DNA from: Gracilibacillus caseinilyticus
GTDB lineage: Bacteria > Bacillota > Bacilli > Bacillales > Amphibacillaceae
NCBI RefSeq assembly: GCF_022919115.1
Contig: NZ_CP095072.1
Coordinates: 1,922,001 to 1,986,000, forward strand
DNA length: 64,000 nucleotides
Reading direction: 5' to 3'
The stretch's first letter is position 1. The number at the start of each line of letters is the position of its first letter. Both the position numbers and the translations under genes were made by a program. The notes beneath the pieces were generated by a model. The model was not told where the DNA came from, searched no databases, and saw nothing but the letters and a program-made list of their open reading frames with translations. Below, piece by piece: positions 1 through 9,443 of this stretch.

Positions 1-2232
1 GTTTAATTTTTGATCATCCACCTTGATTTCGGATAGAGGAACACCTGCATTAGCCAGCTGTAATGTACCTGTCACTTGATTAAGTGAGATCCCATTTTGA
101 GCAAGAAAATCACGATCAATATCATACGTTTTGACAGGCTGACTCGTTCCTGTGTTCACCGTCGCAATCTCGACAGAATCAAGTTCATTTAACTGATCCT
201 TTAAGGCTGTTGATTTCTCTAATAAAACATCGAGGTCTGGACCTTTCAATTTCAATTCAATTGCCGGAGACGGTGGTGGTCCGGAAACAATTGTTTCTAA
301 GAAAATTTCACTATCTGGAAATTCGTCTCGTAATTCTTTTTCATATTGCTCAATAAAGGCACTGGCGGACGTTTTATCTCGGTCTACACGGATGACAATT
401 TGCCCAGTGTTTTCACCTGATCTGGTTAAGCCTGAATTAAAAATATTTGGTAATCCGCCACCAGTATAACGAGCGGTTTCGCTGATATCTTCCGCATTTT
501 CTTGAATGTAGCTTTCGATATCTGCCAGTTTTTGATCAGTTTCTTCAATTGGTGTACCTTCATCTAACGTTAACGACAGCGTCACCTCAGCACGATCAGC
601 AGCAGGGAAGAACTCAAATGGTACTTTTACTGCTAAAAGTAATAAGAGAATACAAATGACAATACCACTGATTACCGTTAGCCAAGGTTTTTTAATAATG
701 GCAGGTAAGACATTGTCAGCATAGAGGTTCTCTAACCAACGGAAAAAACTCGTTAACAGACCGACGCGACGTTTTTTTGTTTTATACAGCTTTAGTTGTC
801 TCGTGTATTGCACCGTTGGAATTAAAGTTAATGCCAGCAATGTCGATGCAATGATGGTTCCCATGAGTGCTATCGGTAAGGCCCGGATAAATTCGCCGTT
901 GCTGCCCGAAAGGAACGTGAGAGGGAAGAAGCTGAACACGATTAATAAAGTTGAAGTAACGATCGACACCCGTACTTCTTTTAGACCGCGTTTGACCCCA
1001 TCCATCGGTCCGTCACCTAGTTGATAGCGCCGCATAATATTATCATTCACAACAATTGCATCATCGACAAGAATCCCGATCGCTACGATAATGCCGATGA
1101 TCGATATTTGATTAAGGTCCACTCCTGCATATGGTAACGGAATAAGCCCGACAATAATCGAAATCGGAATAGCCAGGGCAACCAATATAGCAGAAGATAT
1201 TGGTAAGCCGAGCACCATGATGATAATGACAGACAACAATGAAATCGCTAATGATATTAGTAAACTGTTATATACTTCATCAATAACGGTGCTTTGAGAA
1301 TAGAAGCGGTCCGCGTTGACTTCTGCTGGCAAGTCTTCTTTTAATTTAGAGACCTTCTCATCGATTTGATCCTGAAGACTCGAAATGTTTCCGCCATCCT
1401 CAGCGAAAACCGTTAACGATAAGGCTGCCTGATCTTTATAGGTAATTAAATCTTCCGTTGCTTCATTCTCTACATTAATCGAAGCGATGTCTGATAGTGT
1501 TGTTTCCCCAGCTATATAAATATCCTCTAGTTGTGCTAAATCATCGACAGACACCAGATTTAACAGAATGTTTTGCTGTTGATTACTTTCTGTCCCTAAG
1601 GCTGTCGGACTTAGTTCATTCTGAATCGCTTCAATCACTTGGTTTGGCTGAATTTGATTGTCAGCAAGTGCTTCTTGATCAAGTGAGATAAGTACCTTTT
1701 GTTCAGGCAGACCTTTTACAGAAACAGAGGAAATGCCACTGATCTCCGTTAAGCTTGATTTCCAATTCTCCACCTGATCACGAATCGCATATAGATCATC
1801 CCGGTTATCACTTAGTAAATGGTATGTAGCGACGCTGGATGTCACAAGGTCTGTTTTGACTTCAGGTGAAAATGCATCATCCGGGAAGCCGCTTTCGGCA
1901 TCCTGCACGTATTGTCGAATAGTGGAGTACACAGAATCTGAGTTAGCGTTATCACTTAATGTTACCGTAACGGTAGAAAAACCGTTTGTGGATGCGGACG
2001 TGACATTGTCAACCCCTTCAATCTCCATCACTTTTTCTTCAATTGGATTGGTAATTTCATTTTCTACAACTTCTGGATTGGCACCAGGATACACGGTCGA
2101 AATCGAAGCGATGTTTTGACTGATTTCGGGAATATCACGTTTTGGAGTTTGTAAATAGGTGAAGATCCCTGTAATAATAAGCAGCAGAACAAAAATCCAC
2201 ACAATTTTCCGATATTTTAGTAATGTCTCCAT
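1..2232 (-). CDS. RND-family efflux permease (YerP/SwrC-like), C-terminus outside the window
   Basis: This is a proton-driven inner-membrane exporter of the AcrB/SwrC superfamily. The 744 visible residues begin METLLKYRKIVWIFVLLL, with transmembrane helix 1 at about residues 8-30, followed by a large extracytoplasmic porter domain. The TM4 motif GILVDDAIVVNDNIMRRYQ lies near residues 385-405 and carries the paired acidic residues expected of proton-coupled RND pumps. Family members are about 1000-1050 residues, so roughly the last 300 are missing at the window edge. The start at 2232 is preceded by the ribosome-binding site AGAGGTGAT. The gene is divergent from the aminopeptidase gene. The substrate cannot be told from sequence; B. 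subtilis SwrC exports surfactin, but that should not be transferred here. Confidence 0.9.
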   Translation of the reverse strand, partial: METLLKYRKIVWIFVLLLIITGIFTYLQTPKRDIPEISQNIASISTVYPGANPEVVENEITNPIEEKVMEIEGVDNVTSASTNGFSTVTVTLSDNANSDSVYSTIRQYVQDAESGFPDDAFSPEVKTDLVTSSVATYHLLSDNRDDLYAIRDQVENWKSSLTEISGISSVSVKGLPEQKVLISLDQEALADNQIQPNQVIEAIQNELSPTALGTESNQQQNILLNLVSVDDLAQLEDIYIAGETTLSDIASINVENEATEDLITYKDQAALSLTVFAEDGGNISSLQDQIDEKVSKLKEDLPAEVNADRFYSQSTVIDEVYNSLLISLAISLLSVIIIMVLGLPISSAILVALAIPISIIVGLIPLPYAGVDLNQISIIGIIVAIGILVDDAIVVNDNIMRRYQLGDGPMDGVKRGLKEVRVSIVTSTLLIVFSFFPLTFLSGSNGEFIRALPIALMGTIIASTLLALTLIPTVQYTRQLKLYKTKKRRVGLLTSFFRWLENLYADNVLPAIIKKPWLTVISGIVICILLLLLAVKVPFEFFPAADRAEVTLSLTLDEGTPIEETDQKLADIESYIQENAEDISETARYTGGGLPNIFNSGLTRSGENTGQIVIRVDRDKTSASAFIEQYEKELRDEFPDSEIFLETIVSGPPPSPAIELKLKGPDLDVLLEKSTALKDQLNELDSVEIATVNTGTSQPVKTYDIDRDFLAQNGISLNQVTGTLQLANAGVPLSEIKVDDQKLN

Positions 2233-2359
2233 CTCATAAATCACCTCTATATAGTTATTAATGCCATAGTATATGAAAGAAGTAAATGAAAAAGATTTGC
2301 TTTTTCCATGGAATAAGTTAGCATATTATTATAGTTCACTTTGGAGAGGAGCAGTAAAC

Positions 2360-3592
2360 ATGAAAGAAGCATTAACGAAGTATGCGAAGTTAGCATTACA
2401 AACAGGTGTTCATTTACAAAAAGGACAAGGGCTTATTGTGCAGGCACCAATCGAAGCTGCCGAATTCGTCCGTCTCGTGGTTAAAGAAGCCTATCAAGCT
2501 GGAGCGAAAAATGTTCATGTCGAATGGAACGACGATGATTTAACATATCTAAAAATGAAAAATGCCCCGATGGAAGTATTGGAAACGTTTCCGGAATGGC
2601 GAAAAGATGCGATGCTTAGTATGGTTAAAGATGGTTATGCTATTTTGAATATTTATGGGGAGAACCCTGATCTTCTGAAAGATATTGAAGCCAAACGAAT
2701 GGCTGCCGTTACCAAAGCGAGCTCTACTGCATTAAAAGAATATCGTGATTACTTAATGAATGACCGGGCACGCTGGTCGATTGTCGGTTACCCGACTGCG
2801 GCATGGGCAGAGAAAGTTTATCCTGATTCGTCAACAGAAGAAGCAACAGAAAAGCTGTGGCAGGAGATTTTCCGTATTTCGCGTGTGGATAAGGAAGATC
2901 CCATTAAAGCGTGGGAAGATCATAATGCATTATTACGTAATGCCCGCGAATATTTAAATGATAAAAACTATGCTAAACTTCATTTTACAGCAGAAGGTAC
3001 TGACTTAACGATCGAGCTGCCAGAAGGACATATTTGGCATGGTGGTGCGGCGAAGGCAACAGATGGTGTGACTTTCAATCCGAATATGCCAACAGAAGAA
3101 GTTTTTTCAATGCCACATAAATATGGGGTGAATGGCCAAGTTACCAGCACAAAGCCTCTAAGTTTTCAAGGTCAGCTAATCGAGAATTTCACCTTGACGT
3201 TTGAAAAAGGCAAAGTAGTCGATTTTACCTGTGAAAAGGGCGAGCAAGCTTTGAAGGAGCTGTTAGATGCAGATCAAGACGGCGCATCCCGTTTGGGAGA
3301 AGTAGCGCTTGTACCGCATGAATCACCAGTTTCACAGTCAGGTATCATCTTCTTTAATACGTTGTTTGACGAAAATGCTTCGTGTCATATTGCTCTTGGT
3401 AAAGCATACCCGACCAATATTAAGGGCGGCTCTGATATGACTGAAGCGGAAATGGATCAGCATGGTGTCAACGACAGTATTGTCCACGAAGATTTCATGA
3501 TCGGCTCTCAAGCAATGAACATCGACGGCATCACCCAGGACGGCAAAACAGAAGCCATCTTCCGTAATGGAACATGGGCAATTGAATTTTAA
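2360..3592 (+). CDS. ampS: M29-family aminopeptidase (AmpS/PepS type)
   Basis: This is a cytoplasmic metal-dependent aminopeptidase of 410 residues, the normal length for family M29. Start MKEALTKYAKLAL at 2360 was chosen because GGAGAGGA lies 10 bases upstream; an in-frame ATG at 2273 lacks a ribosome-binding site. Metal-ligand regions typical of the family are visible: the TEEVFSMPHK segment (Glu), HESPVS, the FDENASCHIALGKAYP segment (His), and VHEDFMIGS (His and Asp) near the C-terminus. It is monocistronic, divergent from the RND pump gene and followed at once by a strong terminator. The role is general peptide turnover; the specificity is not predictable. Confidence 0.93.
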   Translation: MKEALTKYAKLALQTGVHLQKGQGLIVQAPIEAAEFVRLVVKEAYQAGAKNVHVEWNDDDLTYLKMKNAPMEVLETFPEWRKDAMLSMVKDGYAILNIYGENPDLLKDIEAKRMAAVTKASSTALKEYRDYLMNDRARWSIVGYPTAAWAEKVYPDSSTEEATEKLWQEIFRISRVDKEDPIKAWEDHNALLRNAREYLNDKNYAKLHFTAEGTDLTIELPEGHIWHGGAAKATDGVTFNPNMPTEEVFSMPHKYGVNGQVTSTKPLSFQGQLIENFTLTFEKGKVVDFTCEKGEQALKELLDADQDGASRLGEVALVPHESPVSQSGIIFFNTLFDENASCHIALGKAYPTNIKGGSDMTEAEMDQHGVNDSIVHEDFMIGSQAMNIDGITQDGKTEAIFRNGTWAIEF

Positions 3593-3595
3593 GTG

Positions 3596-3623
3596 AAAAC
3601 ACCCCGGATTGGGGTGTTTTTTT
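3596..3623 (+). terminator. Rho-independent terminator of the M29 aminopeptidase gene
   Basis: A perfect 10-bp stem (AAAACACCCC / GGGGTGTTTT) with a 5-base loop is followed by a T-run, starting four bases after the stop codon. Confidence 0.9.
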
Positions 3624-3732
3624 ATTCATTCATATCGGCGGAAATTAGCTTTCTTCAGGTAAGCCATTTCTAATGTCCGTCAGCTCTAGAGGTCATTTGA
3701 GAAAGAATACAAATCTTAAAATACATCGGGAG

Positions 3733-3985
3733 GATTTGTATTCTAAAGGGGTGAAAGGGAACAAAAGAGCCCGCTAAGTCTGAAGATTTGTATCCAAAGA
3801 TGGGGAAAGGGAACAAAAGAGCCGCTAAGTCTGAAGATTTGTATCCAAAGATGAAGAAAGGGAACAAAAGTGTACGCTATGCCCAAAAAGTTGTATCCAT
3901 AGAGGGGAAAAGAAGCCAAAAGAGCCTACCCTATCCAAAGATTTGTATCCAAAACATAGTTAAAGTTCAAAGAAGCAACGCAATG
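3733..3985. repeat. Tandem array of about 4.5 degenerate 51-54 bp units
   Basis: Units begin near 3733, 3785, 3836, 3890 and 3940. Each opens with GATTTGTATCC or a variant, followed by the purine-rich segment AAAGGGAACAAAAGAGCC. The second and third units are close to identical over their first 35 bases and later ones decay. One 51-bp unit read on the plus strand would give the 17-residue peptide DLYPKMGKGNKRAAKSE, but the unit lengths (52, 51, 54, 50) break the frame and there is no ribosome-binding site, so I do not call a gene. The rest of the 3624-4239 gap holds nothing else I recognise. Confidence 0.75.
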
Positions 3986-4239
3986 GCAAAAAAAATTACC
4001 GATTGCAAGATTTACTCCACCAATAATTTCAAGACACGCACTCACATTCACCTATTAACCCACATAAATCTATGCGTTACATCTTCATGAAAAATCTTCG
4101 GAAAATATTACGTAAACAATCAAAGCTTTTCAGTTTATTAACATCTGATTTACAAATGGATAACAATTATCCAATTTACTTTTTGTTCTCTTTTGTAGTG
4201 GGTATTATGGAAATAACGAAAAGTAAGGGAGAATGTAAA

Positions 4240-5289
4240 ATGCAAAGAGAAGCATACTTTGATAATGCCAAACTCTTATTTATTTTTTTGGTAGTATTCG
4301 GGCATTTAATTCAGCCCCTTAAAGAAAATATAGAATTAGTAAATGTACTTTATCAATGGATATATTTATTTCACATGCCAATATTCGTATTGGTAAGCGG
4401 TTTTTTTGCAAAAGGAATTGGTAACAAGCAATATATCGGCAAATTAGCAAGGCGAATCCTTGTACCATATTTACTGTTCCAAGCGTTTTATTTCCTCTAT
4501 TTTTTAGGGATAGGGAAGGACAGCTGGGACACCACCTTATATGATCCGTTATGGGGATTATGGTTCCTGCTTAGTTTATTCAGCTGGCACTTGCTCCTGA
4601 TAGGATATAAAAAAATGAAGCCGAGATACGGGATACCACTCGCCTTCGCGGTTGGGGTTGTGGCGGGGTATATCTCATGGATAGGACCTAGTTTTAGTTT
4701 ATCCCGGACACTGGTGTTTTTTCCGTTCTTTTTAATCGGTTACTGGTTAACGAAGGACCAACTGTTTAAATGGCAAACGAAAGGAATGAAAATAGCAGCA
4801 ATTAGTGTACTTGTCGTTATATTTGCGATCTGCTTTATCGAGCCAGGCGTTCCATCTGAATGGATGTTCGGATCTAAATCCTATCAAACGTTAGAGGCAG
4901 GTATGTATGGTGGGGTATTCCGATCAATGTTATATGCTGTTTCAACCTTAATGGTGTTTGCCATTTTATTATTGGTGCCAAGACGTGGATTTACTTTTAC
5001 CGTGCTAGGTCAAAATACGATGTATGTCTATCTGTTGCACGGTATCATTATTCAATATGTGCGTGAGGCGAGTTTATTGAGAGTGGATCATAATCTCGAC
5101 ACGATTGGAATGGGGATTATCGCAGCAGCTATCGTCTGGTTCCTGGCTTCCAAGCCGGTTGTAACCTTCACACAACCAATTGTCGAAGGAAAATTTAACA
5201 ATATCCAGCAATGGTGGCAAAACAGAAAAGAACAGAAAGCCTACCATTATCAAGAAAATACCAGAGAACATTACTCATCCGCTAAATAA
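4240..5289 (+). CDS. Acyltransferase family 3 membrane protein (OafA/fucose-4-O-acetylase-like)
   Basis: This is a 349-residue integral membrane protein with about ten hydrophobic helices. The N-terminus has the acyltransferase-3 signature: YFDNAKLLFIFLVVFGHLIQP, in which the His about 20 residues in is the presumed catalytic residue, followed by LFHMPIFVLVSGFF. The start at 4240 was chosen because AAGGGAG lies seven bases upstream and family members begin just before this motif. Proteins of this family transfer acetyl or other acyl groups to extracellular polysaccharides or lipids; the acceptor here is unknown and no polysaccharide locus is nearby. The gene stands alone between the repeat array and a bidirectional terminator. 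Confidence 0.85.
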   Translation: MQREAYFDNAKLLFIFLVVFGHLIQPLKENIELVNVLYQWIYLFHMPIFVLVSGFFAKGIGNKQYIGKLARRILVPYLLFQAFYFLYFLGIGKDSWDTTLYDPLWGLWFLLSLFSWHLLLIGYKKMKPRYGIPLAFAVGVVAGYISWIGPSFSLSRTLVFFPFFLIGYWLTKDQLFKWQTKGMKIAAISVLVVIFAICFIEPGVPSEWMFGSKSYQTLEAGMYGGVFRSMLYAVSTLMVFAILLLVPRRGFTFTVLGQNTMYVYLLHGIIIQYVREASLLRVDHNLDTIGMGIIAAAIVWFLASKPVVTFTQPIVEGKFNNIQQWWQNRKEQKAYHYQENTREHYSSAK

Positions 5290-5296
5290 AAAATAA

Positions 5297-5338
5297 AAAG
5301 CCGAACAGAACACAAAACGTGCTATGTTCGGCTTTTCT
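5297..5338. terminator. Bidirectional terminator between the acyltransferase and fructosamine-kinase-like genes
   Basis: The stem AAGCCGAACA / TGTTCGGCTT is flanked by A-rich sequence on the left and T-rich sequence on the right, between two convergent genes. The same GCCGAAC stem recurs in terminators near 12123, 22875 and 40803. Confidence 0.9.
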
Positions 5339-5359
5339 TAAATTGTTATCTCCCAACCT

Positions 5360-6220
5360 CTATACTGAGTAATGAGCTAATAATCGATCCACACTGGATC
5401 CATATGCTTCACCAAATAAGTTCAAATGCACCAGCAAATAGAACAGTTGATAGAGCGGTTTAACGTCTTCATAATAATCTTCTAATGGAAACGAAGTCTG
5501 ATAGCTTTGGTAAAAATGAGCGGGAAAGCCACTGAATAACTCGGTGAATGCTATTTCAAACAGATGGTCACCATAAAGGACAGACGGATCAATCAGATAA
5601 GGCTGGCCGTGAGCACCAGTTAGCCAATTACCACCCCACAAATCACCGTGCAATAACGATACACGGGGCTTGGCCGGAATAAATCGTTCGAGATTCACTA
5701 GCAGTTGTTCTAATCTCGCCTGACGGATGCCAGTCATACGACCGTTCGTTATCGCCAGATCCATTTGCGGTCTTAAGCGCTTGTCCCGATAGTAATCCAC
5801 CCAATTGTCATACCAATGATTATTTTGGGTTAATGCACCGACGTACGTTCTCTGATCCAATCCATATTGCGTGCCGACATCGGTGGTATGCATGGCAGCT
5901 AATTGTTCACCTAACCAGTTACCTGTTTGTTTGGTTGGCCGGCCGTCAATCCATTCCATAATCAATGTCATTTCCTGATCTGCAGCGTCATGATCAACAT
6001 GATAAACAGCAGGGACCGCAATCGTTTCGGTATTCCTGATCCGATCTAATCCATCTGCTTCTATTTGAAAGAAATCCGCTGGGACATCCTGGTTCGTTTT
6101 GACAAAATATTGATGGTTCGCTGTCTGTACATAATAAGCTTGATTAATATCGCCCCCAGAAACTGGTTGAACCTTCTCAATAGTGCTCTGATCGCCCATT
6201 AATTTGATTTTTTCCTGCAT
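5360..6220 (-). CDS. Fructosamine-3-kinase family protein
   Basis: The protein has 286 residues and an aminoglycoside-phosphotransferase/FN3K kinase fold. Visible motifs are YFVKTNQD (the ATP-binding Lys), the catalytic loop LLHGDLWGGNW, and the metal-binding LIDPSVLYGDHLFEIAF. Family members phosphorylate fructosamines or ribulosamines on glycated proteins and so start deglycation; bacterial substrates are poorly defined. The ATG at 6220 is preceded by GAGGAGGAG at five bases, better spaced than the in-frame GTG just upstream. It is monocistronic and convergent with the acyltransferase gene. Confidence 0.88.
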   Translation of the reverse strand: MQEKIKLMGDQSTIEKVQPVSGGDINQAYYVQTANHQYFVKTNQDVPADFFQIEADGLDRIRNTETIAVPAVYHVDHDAADQEMTLIMEWIDGRPTKQTGNWLGEQLAAMHTTDVGTQYGLDQRTYVGALTQNNHWYDNWVDYYRDKRLRPQMDLAITNGRMTGIRQARLEQLLVNLERFIPAKPRVSLLHGDLWGGNWLTGAHGQPYLIDPSVLYGDHLFEIAFTELFSGFPAHFYQSYQTSFPLEDYYEDVKPLYQLFYLLVHLNLFGEAYGSSVDRLLAHYSV

Positions 6221-6360
6221 CACAACTCCTCCTCAATCGGGCAGTCATATTAAAACATGTTTACATCATTATATCATCATAAAATCAAGGTAGAAAAGCG
6301 AATGCTTATCATGTACAATAAGGAAAGCTTTTATAAATTTGTTGAATGAGGTGTAACAAT

Positions 6361-7698
6361 TTGCAACGAGAAAATTGGACTTCGAGAATTGGGTTTATGC
6401 TGGCCGCAATGGGCTCAGCAGTTGGCTTAGGAAATATTTGGCGTTTCTCTTACGTAGCAGGTGAAAGTGGTGGAGGCGCATTTTTAATTTTATATATTTT
6501 AAGTGTGTTAGTTATTGGTATTCCATTGTTGCTCGTCGAGGTAAGTATTGGAAGAAAGGCGCGTCAGGATATTGTCGGATCCTATAAAAAACTAGCTCCC
6601 GGCAAACCATGGTATATGCTAGGTTATCTAGGTGTTGCCAGTGCCTTTTTAATATTAAGTTTTTACAGTGTTGTAGCAGGGTGGGCGTTGTATTACTGGT
6701 GGCGCTACCTTACAGGCTCGATGTCTGTCATGCCTGATATCGGCTTTGGCGGATCTTTTGAGAGCTTTATTGCGCAAGATTACGCTCCGTTAGGCTGGCA
6801 TGCCTTGTTTATGGTGATTACGATGTTCATCGTCCTTGGCGGTGTGCAAAAAGGAATCGAATTAGCGAACAAAATTTTAATGCCATTATTAGCGCTTATG
6901 ATGATAGGTTTGGCGATTTACAGTGTGACATTGCCAGGAGCTTCAGAAGGGTTAGCGTTTTTATTTAAACCAGACTGGTCAGTGCTTGAAGATCCGAGCG
7001 TTTATATTTCGGCGTTAGGGCAGGCATTTTTCTCCTTAAGTCTTGGTGTAGGAACAATGATGACTTATGGAAGTTACTTAACCAAAGATCACAAACTGCC
7101 TACTGCCACTGTTGGTATTGGGATCATGGATACATTCTTTGCGATTATTTCAGGGATCGTCATTTTTCCGGCGGTATTTGCCTTTGGAATTGATCCAAGC
7201 TCAGGACCACCGCTTGTGTTTATTACCTTACCGGAAATTTTCTATCAAATGAGTTTCGGTGGTATTGTTGGCTTTATCTTCTTTACGGCCTTAAGCTTGG
7301 CAGCTATTTCTTCTTCGATCTCCCTGTTGGAAGTGCCGGTAGCCTATTTGATGCGTGCCCGTAATATATCAAGAAAAAAGGCATCACTGATCGCAAGTAT
7401 CGTCATTTTTATCTCCGGTATTACCGTTTCACTTGGTATGGGAAAATGGAGTGGCGTCACTTTGATTGGCGATCACAACATTTTAGATTCCTTTGATTAT
7501 ATAACGTCCAATGTGTTCCTGCCGGTTGGCGGATTGACGATGGCGGTCTTTGTCGGCTGGTATTTTACCAGAAGCGAGGCATTAGAAGCTGCGGATTTAA
7601 CGAAAAGTGCGTTGGCGTCGATTTGGTTAGTATTAATTCGAATTGTCGCACCGATTATAATCATTATTATTTTCTTAAATTCACTAGGAATTGTATAA
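6361..7698 (+). CDS. Sodium-dependent transporter, NSS/SNF family
   Basis: This is a 445-residue LeuT-fold secondary transporter using a sodium gradient to import amino acids or related solutes. The N-terminal sequence NWTSRIGFMLAAMGSAVGLG followed by NIWRFSYVAG is the family's hallmark TM1 region, whose unwound segment binds Na+ and substrate. About eleven hydrophobic helices follow. The TTG at 6361 is taken as start because GAGGTG lies eight bases upstream and homologues begin MQRENW; an ATG at 6346 overlaps that ribosome-binding site. The substrate is not predictable. It precedes ywdI by 23 bases and may be co-transcribed with it. Confidence 0.9.
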   Translation: MQRENWTSRIGFMLAAMGSAVGLGNIWRFSYVAGESGGGAFLILYILSVLVIGIPLLLVEVSIGRKARQDIVGSYKKLAPGKPWYMLGYLGVASAFLILSFYSVVAGWALYYWWRYLTGSMSVMPDIGFGGSFESFIAQDYAPLGWHALFMVITMFIVLGGVQKGIELANKILMPLLALMMIGLAIYSVTLPGASEGLAFLFKPDWSVLEDPSVYISALGQAFFSLSLGVGTMMTYGSYLTKDHKLPTATVGIGIMDTFFAIISGIVIFPAVFAFGIDPSSGPPLVFITLPEIFYQMSFGGIVGFIFFTALSLAAISSSISLLEVPVAYLMRARNISRKKASLIASIVIFISGITVSLGMGKWSGVTLIGDHNILDSFDYITSNVFLPVGGLTMAVFVGWYFTRSEALEAADLTKSALASIWLVLIRIVAPIIIIIIFLNSLGIV

Positions 7699-7721
7699 TG
7701 ACAGTGAGAGGATGAAATAAG

Positions 7722-8000
7722 ATGGCGATAACGAATCAGCAGATTTTGCGAAAAATTATAACAGAATGCGAACAAGCATTGCACAATGAATCAAAAGTCC
7801 GCGAACATGCGAAAGCTGTCCAATCGTTGACTGATTTATTGCTGGAGCAAGAGTTCACAACAACGACCACAAGCAGTTCGTCCATTGATCCTGTAGAGTG
7901 GGAGAAGATGGTGGGGCAACCAACCCCGAAACCAGCAACAACAGACAGTAAGAAGTTAAAGGAAGAAGATGCGAATGGAGATTCGTTACTTGACTTTTAA
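7722..8000 (+). CDS. ywdI: YwdI family protein
   Basis: This 92-residue soluble protein matches YwdI of Bacillus (MAITNQQILRKIITECEQAL start, a helical N-terminal half and a low-complexity Thr/Ser linker near residues 46-52). No catalytic motif is visible and the function is unknown. GAGAGGA precedes the ATG. Its placement just before ywdK and gerQ matches B. subtilis, except that ywdJ is missing between ywdI and ywdK. Confidence 0.85.
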   Translation: MAITNQQILRKIITECEQALHNESKVREHAKAVQSLTDLLLEQEFTTTTTSSSSIDPVEWEKMVGQPTPKPATTDSKKLKEEDANGDSLLDF

Positions 8001-8021
8001 TATAGGGGAGAGAGACAACGA

Positions 8022-8390
8022 ATGAAGATATTTTTATTGTTAGGTATCCTGAATGGTTTTCTTGCCGTAGCATTAGGCGCATTCGGTGCACATGGACTGG
8101 AAGGGAAATTATCCGAGAAAATGCTCGCAACATGGGATAAAGCAGTGCTGTATCAGATGTTCCATACTGTAGCATTACTCGCAACTGGTTTACTGATGCA
8201 GAAGTATACCGGAGGAAGCATCGTTTCTGCGGGCTGGTTCTTCTTTGCCGGGATTGTGCTGTTCTCTGGCAGTCTGTATGTGTATTCGACTACTGCAATT
8301 AAGACGTTTGCGATGATCACACCACTTGGCGGCCTGGCCTTTTTAATCGGCTGGGTACTGTTAGGTTACGCAGTCATGAAGTTTGTGTAA
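8022..8390 (+). CDS. ywdK: DUF423 membrane protein YwdK
   Basis: This is a 122-residue protein with four hydrophobic helices and the DUF423 signature GAFGAHGLEGKL near residues 20-31, followed by YQMFHTVALL. Family members are small inner-membrane proteins of unknown role. GGGGAGAGAG lies before the ATG. It is 21 bases downstream of ywdI, probably in one transcript, and is closed by the hairpin at 8421-8454. Confidence 0.9.
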   Translation: MKIFLLLGILNGFLAVALGAFGAHGLEGKLSEKMLATWDKAVLYQMFHTVALLATGLLMQKYTGGSIVSAGWFFFAGIVLFSGSLYVYSTTAIKTFAMITPLGGLAFLIGWVLLGYAVMKFV

Positions 8391-8420
8391 AGAACATAAG
8401 ATAGAATACGTTGAACGGTG

Positions 8421-8454
8421 AAAGAGGGATGTTGGATGAACACCCTCTTTTTCT
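8421..8454 (+). terminator. Terminator after ywdK
   Basis: A perfect 8-bp stem (AAAGAGGG / CCCTCTTT) with a 14-base loop runs into T-rich sequence. It covers two in-frame ATG codons upstream of the kinase-like gene, which argues for the later start at 8481. Confidence 0.85.
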
Positions 8455-8480
8455 ATAAAAAACTGCTTGGAGATGGGATC

Positions 8481-9200
8481 ATGACGACAAACTGGAGGAA
8501 AGCAGGCGAGGCTTTACGTAAGATCGAGGTGGAATCCACTTCACAGAATCAGCCAGTACTTATCAGAGGAACGTCTGATGAGCTGAAATGCATTGGAATT
8601 GGTACAGATGCGGCTGTTTTTCAGCATGTGGATATACCGGAATATGCGTTCAAGCTATATGCTAAAGACAAAATGCACAAGCTGTCAGTAGAGGAAGCGA
8701 TTTATCAACAGCTGGGAGAGAACCAATTTTTCCCGACCTGTTATGGGGCAACAGAGCAATACCTCGTGATTAGTTATGAAGAAGGCATCACGTTATTTGA
8801 TTGCATCTTGCAAGGTGTCTACATTCCGAAAGAAGTGATAGCAGAAGTGGAAGAGGCGCGTGATTATGTGCGACAGCTTGGTCTCAATCCACGTGATATT
8901 CATACGAAAAATATTTTGCTGCAAAATGGGCGCGCCAAAATCATCGATGTCTCGGAGTATTCGCAAGCAGGCAATGATTTCCGTTGGGAACATTTGAAGA
9001 AAGCATATGATGAGCATTACCATTTGATTGCGAATAAGCCGATTCCATTCTGGGTGGTGGAAACGGTAAGGAAGTGGTACAATCAGCGCTCCCGAAATTA
9101 TCCGACATTTGATGAGTTTGTCGGGGCTGTTTTAAAATGGACCACTTTTTCCAAACAGAATCTGTCAAACAAAGAAGAGAAGGATAGCGATTCCAAGTAG
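8481..9200 (+). CDS. Protein kinase-like protein (YrzF/YbdM type)
   Basis: This is a 239-residue soluble protein with a compact eukaryotic-type kinase fold. GIGTDAAVF looks like a glycine-rich loop, YAFKLYAKD supplies the ATP-binding Lys, and LNPRDIHTKNILL is the catalytic loop with its Asp and Asn. IIDVSEYSQAG replaces the DFG segment. Lengths of 210-260 residues are usual for the YrzF/YbdM group. Start 8481 is preceded by GGAGATGG and lies beyond the ywdK terminator. The 3' end overlaps the convergent small membrane-protein gene by 36 bases. Substrate unknown; activity is inferred from motifs only. Confidence 0.78.
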   Translation: MTTNWRKAGEALRKIEVESTSQNQPVLIRGTSDELKCIGIGTDAAVFQHVDIPEYAFKLYAKDKMHKLSVEEAIYQQLGENQFFPTCYGATEQYLVISYEEGITLFDCILQGVYIPKEVIAEVEEARDYVRQLGLNPRDIHTKNILLQNGRAKIIDVSEYSQAGNDFRWEHLKKAYDEHYHLIANKPIPFWVVETVRKWYNQRSRNYPTFDEFVGAVLKWTTFSKQNLSNKEEKDSDSK

Positions 9201-9413
9201 GCCGAGACCTCGGAACAACTGCTGCGAGAAGAATAACGGTGGGCGGCCAAGCTTCCATTCTTTAAAAGCTTCCATGAAAAAGTTGACGCTTAAACTGGTT
9301 AAAGCAAGCACCCAGAGCAGGACCGAATGGTATTGCCAGGCTAACACAATTAATGCGAGGGAGATGCAAAAAAAGCTAATCATTACTTCGTGCGTTTCTG
9401 CTTTTTTATTCAT
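9165..9413 (-). CDS. Small two-helix membrane protein, hypothetical
   Basis: This 82-residue ORF begins MNKKAETHEVMISFFCISLA and has a strong ribosome-binding site (AGGAGG) eight bases before the ATG at 9413. It contains two or three hydrophobic stretches (about residues 10-27, 30-45 and 63-82) separated by a basic loop, FKEWKLGRPP. I do not recognise a named family. It overlaps the kinase-like gene tail to tail, and its own terminator is not evident. Confidence 0.65.
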   Translation of the reverse strand: MNKKAETHEVMISFFCISLALIVLAWQYHSVLLWVLALTSLSVNFFMEAFKEWKLGRPPLFFSQQLFRGLGLLGIAILLFFV

Positions 9414-9443
9414 GGTTCTGCCTCCTGAAAAAGAAGATAAAGG

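Noticed and set aside
3788..4090. 100-residue ORF across the 51-54 bp array
   Set aside because: It is made of repeat translations, has no ribosome-binding site, and the repeat lengths break the frame.
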